Of a stretch of DNA of 50,318 nt, positions 34,971 through 44,062 are shown one piece after another. How positions within the stretch are numbered: position 1 is the first letter of the stretch; every line of letters starts with the position of its first letter. The DNA comes from an uncultured Flavobacteriaceae bacterium (GTDB lineage Bacteria; Bacteroidota; Bacteroidia; Flavobacteriales; Flavobacteriaceae). Made by a program: the position numbers and the translations under genes. The stretch covers positions 1 to 50,318 of the forward strand of contig CAJXBR010000004.1 in the NCBI GenBank assembly GCA_913051755.1, given 5' to 3'. Below the pieces are notes generated by a model that saw nothing but the letters and a program-made list of their open reading frames with translations, searched no databases and was not told the DNA's origin.

Positions 34971-35717
34971 ATGTCACCCTTTTTAGCTGAATTCATTGGC
35001 ACTGCTGTTTTACTTTTTTTGGGTATTGGCGTTGTTGCAAATGTTTCTTTGAATAGAACAAAAGCTTTTGGATCAAACCCAGCTGGGAAATGGATTTTGA
35101 TTACCACTGCTTGGGGATTTGCTGTGTTTTTTGGCGTAATTGTTTCTGGATCCTACAGTGGAGCACACCTAAACCCCGCTGTAACGGTTGGATTTGCAAT
35201 TGCCGATAAGTTTGCATGGTCTCATGTACCTGAGTACCTACTTGCACAACTTCTTGGCGCCATGCTGGGTGCTGCGGTTGCATATCTATTTTATAACGAT
35301 CATATCCGGTCAACAACTGATGAAAATATCATCAGAGGGTGCTTTTCCACTGAACCAGCCATTAGGAACTATGCGAACAATTTTTTTAGCGAATGTGCAG
35401 GTACGTTTATGCTTGTGTTCTTGATTTTTTTTATTGCAAGCCCTATCCTGACCATTGATGGATTAGACGATATTCAGTATGGAATCGGGTCGATGGATGC
35501 CTTTCCTGTAGGTGTTCTTGTTTGGCTTATTGGAATGACACTTGGCGGCACAACTAGTTATGCGATTAACCCCGCTCGTGATTTGGGTCCACGTATTGTA
35601 TATGTATTATTTCGAGGAAAAAAAGCGGAGCCTGATTGGTCCTACTCATGGATACCCGTTTTGGGTCCTCTTACAGGTGGGCTTTTGGCTGGACTTGCCT
35701 ACTCATTTTTAATTTGA
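34971..35717 (+). CDS. MIP-family channel, glycerol-facilitator type aquaporin
   Basis: The 248-residue protein has six transmembrane helices and the two half-helix NPA motifs (Asn68-Pro-Ala in SGAHLNPAVTVGF and Asn200-Pro-Ala in YAINPARDLGPRIV). The Asp after Arg203 (NPARD) is characteristic of glycerol-conducting members. It is an inner-membrane channel for glycerol, small polyols or water. It stands alone 142 bases after the dehydrogenase small-subunit gene and ends 12 bases before the convergent nifU-like gene. No glycerol kinase is nearby, so its link to the sugar genes is uncertain. Confidence 0.92.
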   Translation: MSPFLAEFIGTAVLLFLGIGVVANVSLNRTKAFGSNPAGKWILITTAWGFAVFFGVIVSGSYSGAHLNPAVTVGFAIADKFAWSHVPEYLLAQLLGAMLGAAVAYLFYNDHIRSTTDENIIRGCFSTEPAIRNYANNFFSECAGTFMLVFLIFFIASPILTIDGLDDIQYGIGSMDAFPVGVLVWLIGMTLGGTTSYAINPARDLGPRIVYVLFRGKKAEPDWSYSWIPVLGPLTGGLLAGLAYSFLI

Positions 35718-35729
35718 TAAAGACTAAAA

Positions 35730-35966
35730 TCAATTCACTTTAACCACCTTTTTGATCTGTGGAGCATATTTCTTTATGGTTGTCTCAACACCCAACTGCA
35801 AGGTCATTTGATTGACACTACAAGAAATGCAATTTCCCTCTAGTTCGACAATAACAGTGTCTCCTTCAATGGCAACCAACGATATATTTCCACCATCGTT
35901 GACCAAAAAAGGGCGAATTTCTTCCAGTGCTTGTTCTACTTGTTCTTTTAATTCTACCATATTCAA
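35730..35966 (-). CDS. NifU C-terminal-domain iron-sulfur scaffold protein
   Basis: The 78-residue protein corresponds to the NifU C-terminal (Nfu) domain: EEIRPFLVNDGGNISLVAIE is the family opening, followed by the CxxC pair in GNCISCSVNQMTLQ. Such proteins hold and transfer iron-sulfur clusters as homodimers. It follows the mrp gene by 4 bases on the same strand, so the two form a small iron-sulfur assembly unit. The length is normal for stand-alone Nfu domains in Bacteroidota. Confidence 0.92.
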   Translation of the reverse strand: MNMVELKEQVEQALEEIRPFLVNDGGNISLVAIEGDTVIVELEGNCISCSVNQMTLQLGVETTIKKYAPQIKKVVKVN

Positions 35967-35970
35967 AATA

Positions 35971-37095
35971 TTAGGAAACTGCGGAACAACCAGCCATGGT
36001 GGTGATCTTCACAATTTCTGTAGGGGGTAATTCTTTGTTTCGCTTCACAAGTTGCGTAATCAGTGATTGTGTGATACTTGTGAATGCATTTTCGATCGCT
36101 CCACCTTGCAGTACAGCTGGCCTACCAACATCTCCTGCTTCCCGAAGACCTTGCACCAAGGGCAAGCCGCCGAGAAATGGTACATCTATATCCTCTGCCA
36201 GATACTTTGCACCATCTCTTCCGAAAATATAATATTTGTTTTCAAGGAGTTCATCTGGAGTGAAATAGGACATATTCTCCACTATGCCTAAAACAGGAAC
36301 CTGTATCGAATCTTGTTGAAACATCGCTACACCTTTTTTGGCGTCAGCAAGTGCAACGACCTGAGGTGTACTCACCACAACAGCACCAGTGACTGGAAGG
36401 GCTTGCAAAATACTAAGATGAATATCTCCTGTTCCAGGTGGCAAATCTATCAGCAAAAAGTCTAGCGCACCCCAATCGGCATCGAAAATCATTTGATTCA
36501 GCGCCTTGGATGCCATTGGACCTCGCCAAATGACTGCCTGATCAGGCTTTGTAAAAAAGCCAATCGATAATAGTTGAACACCATAGTTTTCAATTGGTTT
36601 CATTTTTGACTTGCCATCAACCTGCACAGACAGTGGGCGTTCAAAAGTAACATCAAACATTAATGGCATGGATGGCCCATATATATCTGCATCGAGAACA
36701 CCAACCTTAAAACCCATTTTGGAGAGAGTAACTGCAAGATTGGCTGTTACTGTAGATTTGCCAACGCCTCCTTTTCCAGAGGCGATCGCAATGATATTTT
36801 GAACTCCTTTCAGTGGCTTTCCTTTAATGAGATTTGGCTTTTCTTCAGCAGTGTTCTTATGCGTAACTTTGACTATGTACGTGTAGTCATCACTTAATTT
36901 TTCCTTTAAGGCATCCCCAACATGCGTTTCTATCTTTTTTCTAGATTGTAAACTCGGACTATGCATCAATATATCGATAAGAACTTCCTTTCCTATAATC
37001 TGAACATTTGCCAATGCACCGGCATCTCCTATGCTTTGGGAGGAACCCAGCAGTGGAATGTCTTTGACAATAGACTCAATTTCAGATTTTTTCAA
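35971..37095 (-). CDS. Mrp/NBP35-family P-loop ATPase, iron-sulfur carrier
   Basis: I place the start at the TTG complementary to 37093-37095 (KKSEIESIVKDIPLL follows), giving 374 residues, the usual Mrp length. The only in-frame ATGs are farther upstream, add unrelated residues and run into the neighbouring gene. An N-terminal DUF59/MIP18-like domain (about 1-85) precedes the P-loop domain with the deviant Walker A IASGKGGVGKSTV and the LIDLPPGTGD block. Mrp proteins bind and transfer iron-sulfur clusters in an ATP-dependent manner. Being next to the NifU-like gene supports that role. The C-terminus ends TTMAGCSAVS and lacks an obvious CPxC pair. Confidence 0.9.
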   Translation of the reverse strand: MKKSEIESIVKDIPLLGSSQSIGDAGALANVQIIGKEVLIDILMHSPSLQSRKKIETHVGDALKEKLSDDYTYIVKVTHKNTAEEKPNLIKGKPLKGVQNIIAIASGKGGVGKSTVTANLAVTLSKMGFKVGVLDADIYGPSMPLMFDVTFERPLSVQVDGKSKMKPIENYGVQLLSIGFFTKPDQAVIWRGPMASKALNQMIFDADWGALDFLLIDLPPGTGDIHLSILQALPVTGAVVVSTPQVVALADAKKGVAMFQQDSIQVPVLGIVENMSYFTPDELLENKYYIFGRDGAKYLAEDIDVPFLGGLPLVQGLREAGDVGRPAVLQGGAIENAFTSITQSLITQLVKRNKELPPTEIVKITTMAGCSAVS

Positions 37096-37147
37096 GTTTG
37101 TTTTTGAAAATGATTTTAAATTACAAATATAGCACAAAGCCAGCAAC

Positions 37148-37486
37148 TTACATAGGGTTAACTGGATCCCAAAACACTTGTTTGAAGTCGATGATTTGGT
37201 CATTTTCGATTTGATGCCCCTCATTTTCCAACAACTGCTGCATCACCCTAGGTCCACCAAAATGGTGTTTACCAGTGAGCAATCCATTTCGATTGACAAC
37301 ACGATGTGCAGGTAAATCTGGTTTTGTATGCGCGGCGTTCATGGCCCAACCCACCATTCGTGCCGATCGACGCATCCCTAAACAGGCTGCGATTGCGCCA
37401 TAGCTCGTCACACGACCCTCTGGAATTTGACGAACAATAAAATAAACACGATTAAAGAAATCGGACTCATTTGAATTGTCACTCAT
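37148..37486 (-). CDS. Alkyltransferase-like (ATL) DNA-repair protein
   Basis: The 112-residue protein matches the DNA-binding domain of O6-alkylguanine-DNA alkyltransferase (FFNRVYFIVRQIPEGRVTSYG, GWAMNAAH). The active-site PCHR motif reads PAHR (Pro59-Ala60-His61-Arg62), so the alkyl-accepting Cys is missing. Such ATL proteins bind O6-alkylguanine without repairing it and signal the lesion to nucleotide excision repair. Its start overlaps the trmB end by 8 bases. It is complete, so the Cys to Ala change marks the ATL subfamily rather than decay. Confidence 0.9.
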   Translation of the reverse strand: MSDNSNESDFFNRVYFIVRQIPEGRVTSYGAIAACLGMRRSARMVGWAMNAAHTKPDLPAHRVVNRNGLLTGKHHFGGPRVMQQLLENEGHQIENDQIIDFKQVFWDPVNPM

Positions 37487-38150
37487 AACTAAATTTTAGG
37501 TAGGTTATTGGGATTTTTTGAGCCAAATACTGTTGCTCATAAAAGGTTTGAATAGAAATCACTTCTTTAGGGGCATGAAAATATTTATAAACATCATGGT
37601 GTGCTATTTGAGGTTCAATTCGCATGCCGTCTAAAACACCAAGCGTATATCCATGCAGAAAAGAACTGTCAGTTTTCAGATGTATAACTCCTTTGGGCTT
37701 GAGAACTCGTTGATACTTCTGCAAAAATTCGGGGTTGGTCAACCTGTGTTTTGTGCGCTTAAACTTTAGTTGAGGATCTGGAAAAGTCAGCCAAATTTCG
37801 GAAACTTCACCTGCTGCAAACACATGTTCAATTAGCTCGATTTGTGTTCGAATAAATGCAACATTGGAGAGTTGTTCTTCATGAGCTGTTTTTGCTCCTC
37901 TCCAAAAACGTGCGCCCTTTATGTCGATTCCAATGTAGTTGCAATTAGGATTTTGCTGTGCCAATGCCACTGTATATTCACCCTTGCCACACCCCAGCTC
38001 AAGGATGATGGGGTTATTGTTTTCAAAAAATGTATGCCAGTTCGCTTTATAATCAAACGACCCATGAACCAGTGACTCCCTGCTCGGCTGAATCACATTG
38101 GGTAAACTTTCATTTTCTTGAAAACGCTTTAGCTTATTCTTACTGCCCAT
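37479..38150 (-). CDS. trmB: tRNA (guanine-N7-)-methyltransferase TrmB
   Basis: The 223-residue protein has the TrmB class I methyltransferase signatures: the SAM-binding ILELGCGKGEYTVALAQ, GIDIKGARFWRGAKTA, and the product-defining VSEIWLTFPDPQLKFKRTKH. It methylates G46 in the variable loop of tRNAs. It overlaps the ATL gene by 8 bases and starts 6 bases after the histidine kinase gene end, so it appears to be part of a long minus-strand run. The length is normal. Confidence 0.95.
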   Translation of the reverse strand: MGSKNKLKRFQENESLPNVIQPSRESLVHGSFDYKANWHTFFENNNPIILELGCGKGEYTVALAQQNPNCNYIGIDIKGARFWRGAKTAHEEQLSNVAFIRTQIELIEHVFAAGEVSEIWLTFPDPQLKFKRTKHRLTNPEFLQKYQRVLKPKGVIHLKTDSSFLHGYTLGVLDGMRIEPQIAHHDVYKYFHAPKEVISIQTFYEQQYLAQKIPITYLKFSYE

Positions 38151-38156
38151 TGACTC

Positions 38157-39227
38157 CTATGTTTGGTCAACCGAATAGGTTGCCTTGTCTAAGGTAAAAG
38201 AAAATTGAGAGCCAATGTCAACTTTACTTTCAACAAATATTTCTTGCTGATGGGCTTCAATTATGTGTTTAGCGATCGAAAGCCCTAAGCCAGAGCCCCC
38301 ATCTTTGCGACTTCCACTTTTGTCAACGCGATAAAAACGCTCGAACAAACGTGGCAGATGCTCTTGTGCGATTCCCTCGCCATTGTCTGCAATATGAACT
38401 TTGATTGTGTGTTCATCAAAGTCTTCAAAACGAACTTCTGTTGTCCCTTTTTTCTTTCCATATTTAATCGAATTTACGATCAGATTTGTAACAACTTGTT
38501 GAATTCGCTCTTCATCCGCATGAACTTCAATTGGAAACAAATAATCTTTGTCAAATTCTAATGATATATTGGCTTTGGCCGCTCGAATTTCTAGCAATTC
38601 AAATATATTTCTAACATGCTCCACAATATCAAAATTTGACATCACTAGTGCTTGATTTTGTATCTCAAGTTGTGTAAGTAAATCTAAATCTTTTATAATA
38701 TAAAGCAATCTATTGACCCCTTTGGTTGCTCGATTAATATATTTTTTATTGACTTTGTCATCATACAAAGCACCATCTGATAAGGTTGATAAATACCCTT
38801 GAACTGTAAATAAGGGGGTTTTAAGCTCATGCGCTACATTGCCTAAAAACTCTTTTCTAAAGGCATCTTGACTTTTTAAAGTGGTTATTTCTAATTTTCG
38901 CTTAGAAACAATTTCTTTAACCCTCTCCTCCAACTCCTTCAAATCAATGACTTCATTGTTGTGATAAACTTCTTCATTTTCAGTAGAAAAATCTTTGAAG
39001 AGTTCTTTAAGGTGGGCGTCAAAAAGCCTGTTGATTTGCCTGTTGAGCCAGTAATAAAGAGCGAACGAAAAAATGACCCCTATTCCGATTGATAGAGTTA
39101 AGATATTGGTTGAAAATGAGTCTTGATAAAAAATGAAAAAACTCGAAAGAGAAACTGCGATTACAATAATAAATAGGCAGGCTGTTGAGCATACAATAGC
39201 AATTAACTTTCTTTTCTTTATCAGCAC
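38157..39227 (-). CDS. PhoR-like sensor histidine kinase
   Basis: The 356-residue inner-membrane protein has two transmembrane helices (about 9-31 and 42-60) with a very short periplasmic loop, a linker, and the kinase core. The core shows the H box with His133 in VAHELKTPLF, the N box NLIVNSIKYG, the G1 box ADNGEGI, the F box ERFYRVD and the G2 box GSGLGLSIAKH. The short outer loop suggests it senses membrane state or a partner rather than a ligand. It is encoded 10 bases after its response regulator. Confidence 0.93.
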   Translation of the reverse strand: MLIKKRKLIAIVCSTACLFIIVIAVSLSSFFIFYQDSFSTNILTLSIGIGVIFSFALYYWLNRQINRLFDAHLKELFKDFSTENEEVYHNNEVIDLKELEERVKEIVSKRKLEITTLKSQDAFRKEFLGNVAHELKTPLFTVQGYLSTLSDGALYDDKVNKKYINRATKGVNRLLYIIKDLDLLTQLEIQNQALVMSNFDIVEHVRNIFELLEIRAAKANISLEFDKDYLFPIEVHADEERIQQVVTNLIVNSIKYGKKKGTTEVRFEDFDEHTIKVHIADNGEGIAQEHLPRLFERFYRVDKSGSRKDGGSGLGLSIAKHIIEAHQQEIFVESKVDIGSQFSFTLDKATYSVDQT

Positions 39228-39237
39228 AGAAGTTTAT

Positions 39238-39924
39238 TTAGATTACGTATTTGTACCCAACACCTTTCACTGTTTTGAAGTGTTGATCGCCAAATTTTTC
39301 TCTGAGTTTACGTATGTGTACGTCAATTGTACGACCACCAACGATGACTTCATTTCCCCAAACACGATCATAAATAACTTCACGCTCAAAAACCTTGTTG
39401 GGCTTACTAGCCAAGAGCGAAAGGAGCTCAAATTCTTTTCTAGGAAGAATTTTTTCCTCACCTTTATATATGATTTTATATTCGTCACGATTAACAATAA
39501 GGCTTCCGGCTTCAATTATTTTACTGCTTTCTTTATCGTCACTAACACGACGCAAAAGTGATTTAACTTTGCTGACGAGGACTTTAATTTTCACTGGTTT
39601 TGTGATGTAGTCATCAGCACCAGCTTCCAAGCCTGCAACCTGTGTATAGTCCTCACTGCGAGCAGTCAGAAAAACAATGATTAACTTTTCTCCCAATTTG
39701 GGTATTTTTCGCAAAATCTCACATGCCTCGATCCCATCCATGATAGGCATCATGACGTCAAGTAAAATTAAGTGTGGAGACTTGCTTTTAGCTTTTTTAA
39801 TAGCCTCTTCTCCATTGGTAGCAGTGTAGACTTTATAACCCTCATTAGATAAATTATAACTTATGAACTCTAAGATGTCTGGCTCATCATCAACGAGTAA
39901 AATCTTAATCTTTTTTTTATCCAT
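39238..39924 (-). CDS. OmpR/PhoB-family response regulator
   Basis: The ATG at 39922-39924 gives a 228-residue protein starting MDKKKIKILLVDDEPD. An upstream ATG would add 13 residues and overrun the -7 element. The receiver domain has acidic Asp12 and Asp13 and the phospho-acceptor Asp56 in LILLDVMMP. The C-terminal winged helix includes RKEFELLSLLASKP, RTIDVHIRKLREKFG and VKGVGYKY. It is the partner of the adjacent PhoR-like kinase. A PhoB-type phosphate role is possible, but no pst or pho genes are nearby to confirm it. Confidence 0.93.
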   Translation of the reverse strand: MDKKKIKILLVDDEPDILEFISYNLSNEGYKVYTATNGEEAIKKAKSKSPHLILLDVMMPIMDGIEACEILRKIPKLGEKLIIVFLTARSEDYTQVAGLEAGADDYITKPVKIKVLVSKVKSLLRRVSDDKESSKIIEAGSLIVNRDEYKIIYKGEEKILPRKEFELLSLLASKPNKVFEREVIYDRVWGNEVIVGGRTIDVHIRKLREKFGDQHFKTVKGVGYKYVI

Positions 39925-39938
39925 TATACGCCAAAATC

Positions 39939-39967
39939 CAAATGTATAAAATTTATAGCTCAATCAA
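39939..39967 (-). promoter_or_regulatory. Candidate promoter of the response regulator
   Basis: On the minus strand TTG (39967-39965) and TACATTTG (39946-39939), an exact TAnnTTTG, are 18 bases apart. The -7 element lies 14 bases before the ATG at 39924. Confidence 0.5.
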
Positions 39968-39998
39968 CTGCTCAAACATTAGCTTAACGTTAAAAATG

Positions 39999-40006
39999 TA
40001 AATTTG
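39999..40006 (+). promoter_or_regulatory. Candidate -7 element of the LuxE-like gene
   Basis: TAAATTTG is an exact TAnnTTTG match 10 bases before the ATG at 40017. No clear -33 TTTG is seen. It is divergent from the response-regulator promoter. Confidence 0.35.
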
Positions 40007-40016
40007 ATGTCGATTT

Positions 40017-40982
40017 ATGAACCAACTATCGTTTTACCAATCATCAAAAGCATTTGAACTGCAAGCGATTCAATTATATGAAAAGCAGTTCTCAAACAAT
40101 CCTATTTATCGTTCGTTTTGCGATTTGGTTCACAAACATCCTAGCGATTGTGAATCTGTTATAGAGATTCCTTTTTTACCTATTTCTTTCTTCAAAACAC
40201 ACATAGTCCTCACAGGAAACCCAGAGTGTTCACATATTTTTGAAAGCAGTGGAACGGGAGGAAAAACAAGCTCTCATCATGTAGCAAATATTGAGGTTTA
40301 TGAGCAGAGTTTTTTCAATTGTTTTGAATTATTTTATGGGCATCCCAACCAATTTGCTGTAATTGGCTTGTTGCCTGGATACTTGGAAAAACCCAATTCG
40401 TCATTGATCTACATGATGCAAAAGTTGATTGAAATATCGGATTGTGTCGACAGTGGTTTTTATCTCGACAACTTCCAAAAACTACATGATGTTTTGAAAC
40501 GTCGTGAGCAGGCCAATCAAAAAACTTTTTTGCTAGGGGTAAGTTTTGCTCTCATGGATTTTGCAGAACAATTTCCAAGCTCATTGCAGCATACTATCGT
40601 AGTCGAAACTGGAGGCATGAAGGGGCGTCGTAAAGAACTGGTGCGTGAAGAACTTCATGCACAACTCAAGCAAAATCTTGAGGTTGTAGATATTAAATCA
40701 GAATATGGTATGACAGAACTACTCTCTCAAGCCTATGCAAAAGACAATGGGCGATTTTGCTGTCCACCATGGATGAAAGTCCTTGTTCGAAATCCAAATA
40801 ACCCTTTGGATATTCAAGCGCATGGAACAGGGTGTCTGAATATTATTGATCTGGCAAATAAAAATTCTTGTGCTTTTATCGGAACCGATGACTTAGGGAG
40901 GGTTTATTCAGATGGAACCTTTGAAGTGATCGGTAGAGCTGATTCAACTGACGTCAGAGGGTGTAATCTAATGGTTAGTTAA
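40017..40982 (+). CDS. LuxE/PaaK-like acyl-transferase (acyl-protein synthetase family)
   Basis: The 321-residue protein resembles the LuxE acyl-protein synthetase branch of adenylate-forming enzymes. The ATP/phosphate-binding loop is [13 protein letters not shown], followed later by [18 protein letters not shown], the adenylate-binding [13 protein letters not shown], and the [23 protein letters not shown] block. LuxE activates fatty acids. No luxC, luxD or luciferase genes are present, so this is not a bioluminescence operon. Its role in flavobacteria is unclear. It is divergent from the response regulator and overlaps tyrS tail to tail by 8 bases. Confidence 0.78.
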   Translation: MNQLSFYQSSKAFELQAIQLYEKQFSNNPIYRSFCDLVHKHPSDCESVIEIPFLPISFFKTHIVLTGNPECSHIFESSGTGGKTSSHHVANIEVYEQSFFNCFELFYGHPNQFAVIGLLPGYLEKPNSSLIYMMQKLIEISDCVDSGFYLDNFQKLHDVLKRREQANQKTFLLGVSFALMDFAEQFPSSLQHTIVVETGGMKGRRKELVREELHAQLKQNLEVVDIKSEYGMTELLSQAYAKDNGRFCCPPWMKVLVRNPNNPLDIQAHGTGCLNIIDLANKNSCAFIGTDDLGRVYSDGTFEVIGRADSTDVRGCNLMVS

Positions 40983-42270
40983 ACACCACCAAAAAGTAGT
41001 TCTTTTTTCCACGTTGAAGCAATAAATAGCGATCACATATTAGATTAGATGTTTGTGCAGAAAAAGACTCGTTAATCTTTTCTTTATTTATTGAAATCGA
41101 GTTCTCTTTCAGTGCTCGTCTTGCTTCGCCGTTTGAGGACAGGAATCCTGTTAAGGAAGCGAGTAAATCTATAGCAGTGCATCCTTCTGCGAGGGTCGAT
41201 TTGGATAAGGTGGCTTGGGGGACACCCTCAAACACATCCAAAAAAGTTGCTTCATCCAGCTTCTTTAGCGATACCGAAGTTGCTTTTCCAAAGAGGATTT
41301 CTGATGCTTGAACAGCCAACAACCGTTCTTCTTCAGAATGCACCATTCTTGTCACTTCATCTGCTAGGGTCTTTTGAAGCTTACGCATATGAAGTGCTTG
41401 TTGGTGTTCTTCAATTAGATTAGCTATCGTTTTTTCATCTAAAAAGGTGAATATTTTGATATAACGCTCTGCATCATAGTCAGTGGTGTTTAGCCAATAT
41501 TGATAAAATTTATAAGGAGACGTTTTGGTTTTATCCAACCAAACATTACCCTCTTCTGTTTTTCCGAACTTGGTGCCATCGGCTTTTGTAATCAAAGGGC
41601 AAGTAAGCGCATAGGCCTTACCACCTGCTTTACGACGTACGAGCTCTGTGCCAGTGGTGATGTTACCCCATTGATCACTTCCCCCCATCTGCAACAAACA
41701 GTTGTGATGTTCATACAAATGAAGAAAATCATAACCTTGAATCAATTGATAGCTGAACTCAGTGAAGGACATCCCATCTTTTGCATGGCTCACAAGACGC
41801 TTTTTTACAGAGTCTTTGGCCATCATATAATTGACTGACAAATGCTTACCAATATCTCTTGCAAAATCAATCAGCGAAAAGTCAGACATCCAGTCGTAGT
41901 TGTTGACGAGCATTGCGGCATTAGGAGAGTTTTTATCGAAATCCAAAAAACGGCTTAGCTGAGTTTCAATCCCTTTCACATTTTTTTCGAGAGTTTCTTT
42001 ATCGAGTAAATTTCGTTCCTGTGATTTACCAGAGGGATCGCCAATCATGCCAGTTGCACCTCCGATCAAAGCAATTGGACTGTGCCCTGCTTTCTGAAAA
42101 TGTATCAAAATCATGATCTGTACCAAACTCCCAATGTGCAAAGAGTCGGCAGTGGGGTCAAAACCGATGTAGCCAGCTGTTGACTTTTCCTTCAACACCT
42201 TCTCAGTATCGGGCATGATGTCATGAATCATCCCTCTCCACTCTAGTTCTGCTACAAAGTTTTTTGCCAT
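40975..42270 (-). CDS. tyrS: Tyrosyl-tRNA synthetase
   Basis: The ATG complementary to 42268-42270 ([20 protein letters not shown]) gives 431 residues, the usual bacterial length. Upstream ATGs would add 15 unconserved residues. The class I signatures are HIGS at 45-48 (in ADSLHIGSL) and KFGKT near 232, in place of KMSKS. The tyrosine-binding helix block [13 protein letters not shown] and [12 protein letters not shown] are present, and a C-terminal S4 RNA-binding domain ends the protein. It charges tRNA-Tyr. Confidence 0.95.
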   Translation of the reverse strand: MAKNFVAELEWRGMIHDIMPDTEKVLKEKSTAGYIGFDPTADSLHIGSLVQIMILIHFQKAGHSPIALIGGATGMIGDPSGKSQERNLLDKETLEKNVKGIETQLSRFLDFDKNSPNAAMLVNNYDWMSDFSLIDFARDIGKHLSVNYMMAKDSVKKRLVSHAKDGMSFTEFSYQLIQGYDFLHLYEHHNCLLQMGGSDQWGNITTGTELVRRKAGGKAYALTCPLITKADGTKFGKTEEGNVWLDKTKTSPYKFYQYWLNTTDYDAERYIKIFTFLDEKTIANLIEEHQQALHMRKLQKTLADEVTRMVHSEEERLLAVQASEILFGKATSVSLKKLDEATFLDVFEGVPQATLSKSTLAEGCTAIDLLASLTGFLSSNGEARRALKENSISINKEKINESFSAQTSNLICDRYLLLQRGKKNYFLVVFN

Positions 42271-42323
42271 TGTCTTAGAATTGAACAAATATAAGTCCTT
42301 CATACTGATCAAAAAAGCAAAGA

Positions 42324-42722
42324 CTACTCAACCATTATTATTTTGGGAGATAGTGTCTTACCAACAGAGTCAATCGCTCTTTTTTCGTTGTGCCTTTCTA
42401 GCGCTCTTTTTTCAAAATCTTCTAATTTTATTCTAGCTGCGCTTGTAATGCGCAAGTATGCTTTTGGTTGCTTTGCATAGTAGGCGTTACTTACAGCAAA
42501 CTGTGTGCTATCAATATTGTGGTACTTATAAAATGACTCACTGTCCAAGCCAATTCTAGCTGTTTCTCCCTTCATTACAAAGCTCTTACTGGCATCAAAT
42601 AGTGCAAGCTCAAAAATCAAATCGGCCATTTTCTCCTCTCCAATTAGATTTTCTGGTTTTTTTTGATCAACTTGCCCACAGGACAAAAACATCAAAAGCA
42701 TCAAAAACAAGTGTTTTTTCAT
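42324..42722 (-). CDS. DUF4296 lipoprotein
   Basis: The 132-residue protein has a lipoprotein signal (Cys15 in MLLMFLSCG) and the DUF4296 pattern: [21 protein letters not shown], then [19 protein letters not shown]. The function of the family is unknown. The four-base ATGA overlap with the dihydroorotase stop indicates translational coupling, an arrangement I recognise from other Flavobacteriia. Confidence 0.82.
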   Translation of the reverse strand: MKKHLFLMLLMFLSCGQVDQKKPENLIGEEKMADLIFELALFDASKSFVMKGETARIGLDSESFYKYHNIDSTQFAVSNAYYAKQPKAYLRITSAARIKLEDFEKRALERHNEKRAIDSVGKTLSPKIIMVE

Positions 42723-44062
42723 CTTTTAAATTTTACAGCCATCGCAGCACTTTCACTTGAAAACACACCATTATCATAGGTCAAAACCCCATTTACAATT
42801 GATTGCGTAACACGCGAACGAAAGCGCTGCCCCTCGAGTGGCGACCAACCACATTTGTAAAGAATATTTTCTTTAGAAACAGTGTAGGGTGCTTCCATAT
42901 CTACAAGTACCAAATCTGCAAAGTACCCTTCACGAACAAATCCTCGTCGATCGATATCAAATAGTTTTGCAGGATTATGTGCCATTTTTTCAACGATTTT
43001 TTCTATCGAAATTTTTCCTTGCAAATGACATTCCAATAATACAGACAAAGCGTGTTGGACCATTGGACCACCCGAGGGAGCTTTGGTGTATGGATTCATT
43101 TTTTCTTCCATGGTATGGGGTGCATGGTCAGTGGCAATAATATCAATTCGATCGTCATTGAGTGCTGTCCAAAGACCATGACGATCTTTGGCTGTTTTTA
43201 CAGCTGGATTCCACTTGATCAAACTCCCTTTTTCGTCATAATCAGCATCTGAAAACCAAAGATGATGAATACAAACCTCTGACGTTATATTCTTTGTTTT
43301 TACATCAAAATGACTGTCAAACAATTCGGTTTCTTTTGCTGTTGACAAATGAAAAACATGAAGTCTTGCACCTGTTTCTTTGGCAAGTGAAACAGCCTTG
43401 TATGAGGAAAGGTAACAAGATTCTTCAGATCGAATCTGTGGGTGAAAAGACATTGGGATATCATCACCATATTTTTTGATAAAAACCGACAAATTGTGTC
43501 GAATGGTTTGTTCATCTTCGCAGTGAACAGAGATTGGGAGTTTTGTGTTTGAAAAAATATCTCGCAAAACCTCGGGCTTATCAACCAGCATATTGCCAGT
43601 CGATGATCCAAGAAATAACTTTATTCCTGGTACAAGTTGGGGGTCGACGGCGAGTACTTCGTTGAGGTTGTCATTGGTGCCTCCAAACATAAATCCAAAA
43701 TTGGCCCAAGAGGATATTTTGGCAATTTCAATTTTGTTTTCAAATTCGCTCCAATTGGTTGTTTGGGGATTTGTGTTTGGCATTTCAAAAAAGGTGGTAA
43801 TACCCCCAGCAACTGCAGAGCGACTTTCTGTTTCTATTGTCCCTTTGTGCGTGAGTCCAGGCTCGCGAAAATGAACTTGATCGTCGATGAGTCCAGGAAG
43901 TAACAACTTACCCATAGCGTTGATTTCAACATCTGCCACATCACCAATTTGAGGCGCAATTTTAGAAATGAAAGCACCCTCTACGAAAAGATCAAGGGTT
44001 TTGATTTGCCCTTCGTTTACGACTTTTGCATTGCGAATCAAGAGTGTTTGATTATTTGGCAT
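42719..44062 (-). CDS. pyrC: Dihydroorotase
   Basis: The 447-residue protein is an amidohydrolase-fold dihydroorotase, which closes carbamoyl-aspartate to dihydroorotate in pyrimidine synthesis. Signatures are LIDDQVHFREPGLTHKG, IKLFLGSSTGNM with the Lys that is usually carboxylated, SVHCED, LHVFHLSTAKE and IATDHAPHT. The metal-binding HxH of the family reads Gln62-Val-His64, so the first His is replaced by Gln. This may be a lineage trait. The gene overlaps the glycosyltransferase gene upstream by 11 bases and DUF4296 downstream by 4 bases. Confidence 0.92.
   Translation of the reverse strand: MPNNQTLLIRNAKVVNEGQIKTLDLFVEGAFISKIAPQIGDVADVEINAMGKLLLPGLIDDQVHFREPGLTHKGTIETESRSAVAGGITTFFEMPNTNPQTTNWSEFENKIEIAKISSWANFGFMFGGTNDNLNEVLAVDPQLVPGIKLFLGSSTGNMLVDKPEVLRDIFSNTKLPISVHCEDEQTIRHNLSVFIKKYGDDIPMSFHPQIRSEESCYLSSYKAVSLAKETGARLHVFHLSTAKETELFDSHFDVKTKNITSEVCIHHLWFSDADYDEKGSLIKWNPAVKTAKDRHGLWTALNDDRIDIIATDHAPHTMEEKMNPYTKAPSGGPMVQHALSVLLECHLQGKISIEKIVEKMAHNPAKLFDIDRRGFVREGYFADLVLVDMEAPYTVSKENILYKCGWSPLEGQRFRSRVTQSIVNGVLTYDNGVFSSESAAMAVKFKR

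Noticed and set aside
37096..37224. N-terminal extension of Mrp from an upstream ATG
   Set aside because: It would run into the ATL gene and adds residues not seen in the family. The TTG at 37095 gives the normal length.
39267..39561. Antisense open frames in the response regulator and kinase genes
   Set aside because: They are shadows of conserved coding sequence with low-complexity translations.
40017..40982. Bioluminescence operon
   Set aside because: Only a LuxE-like gene is present, without luxAB, luxC or luxD.
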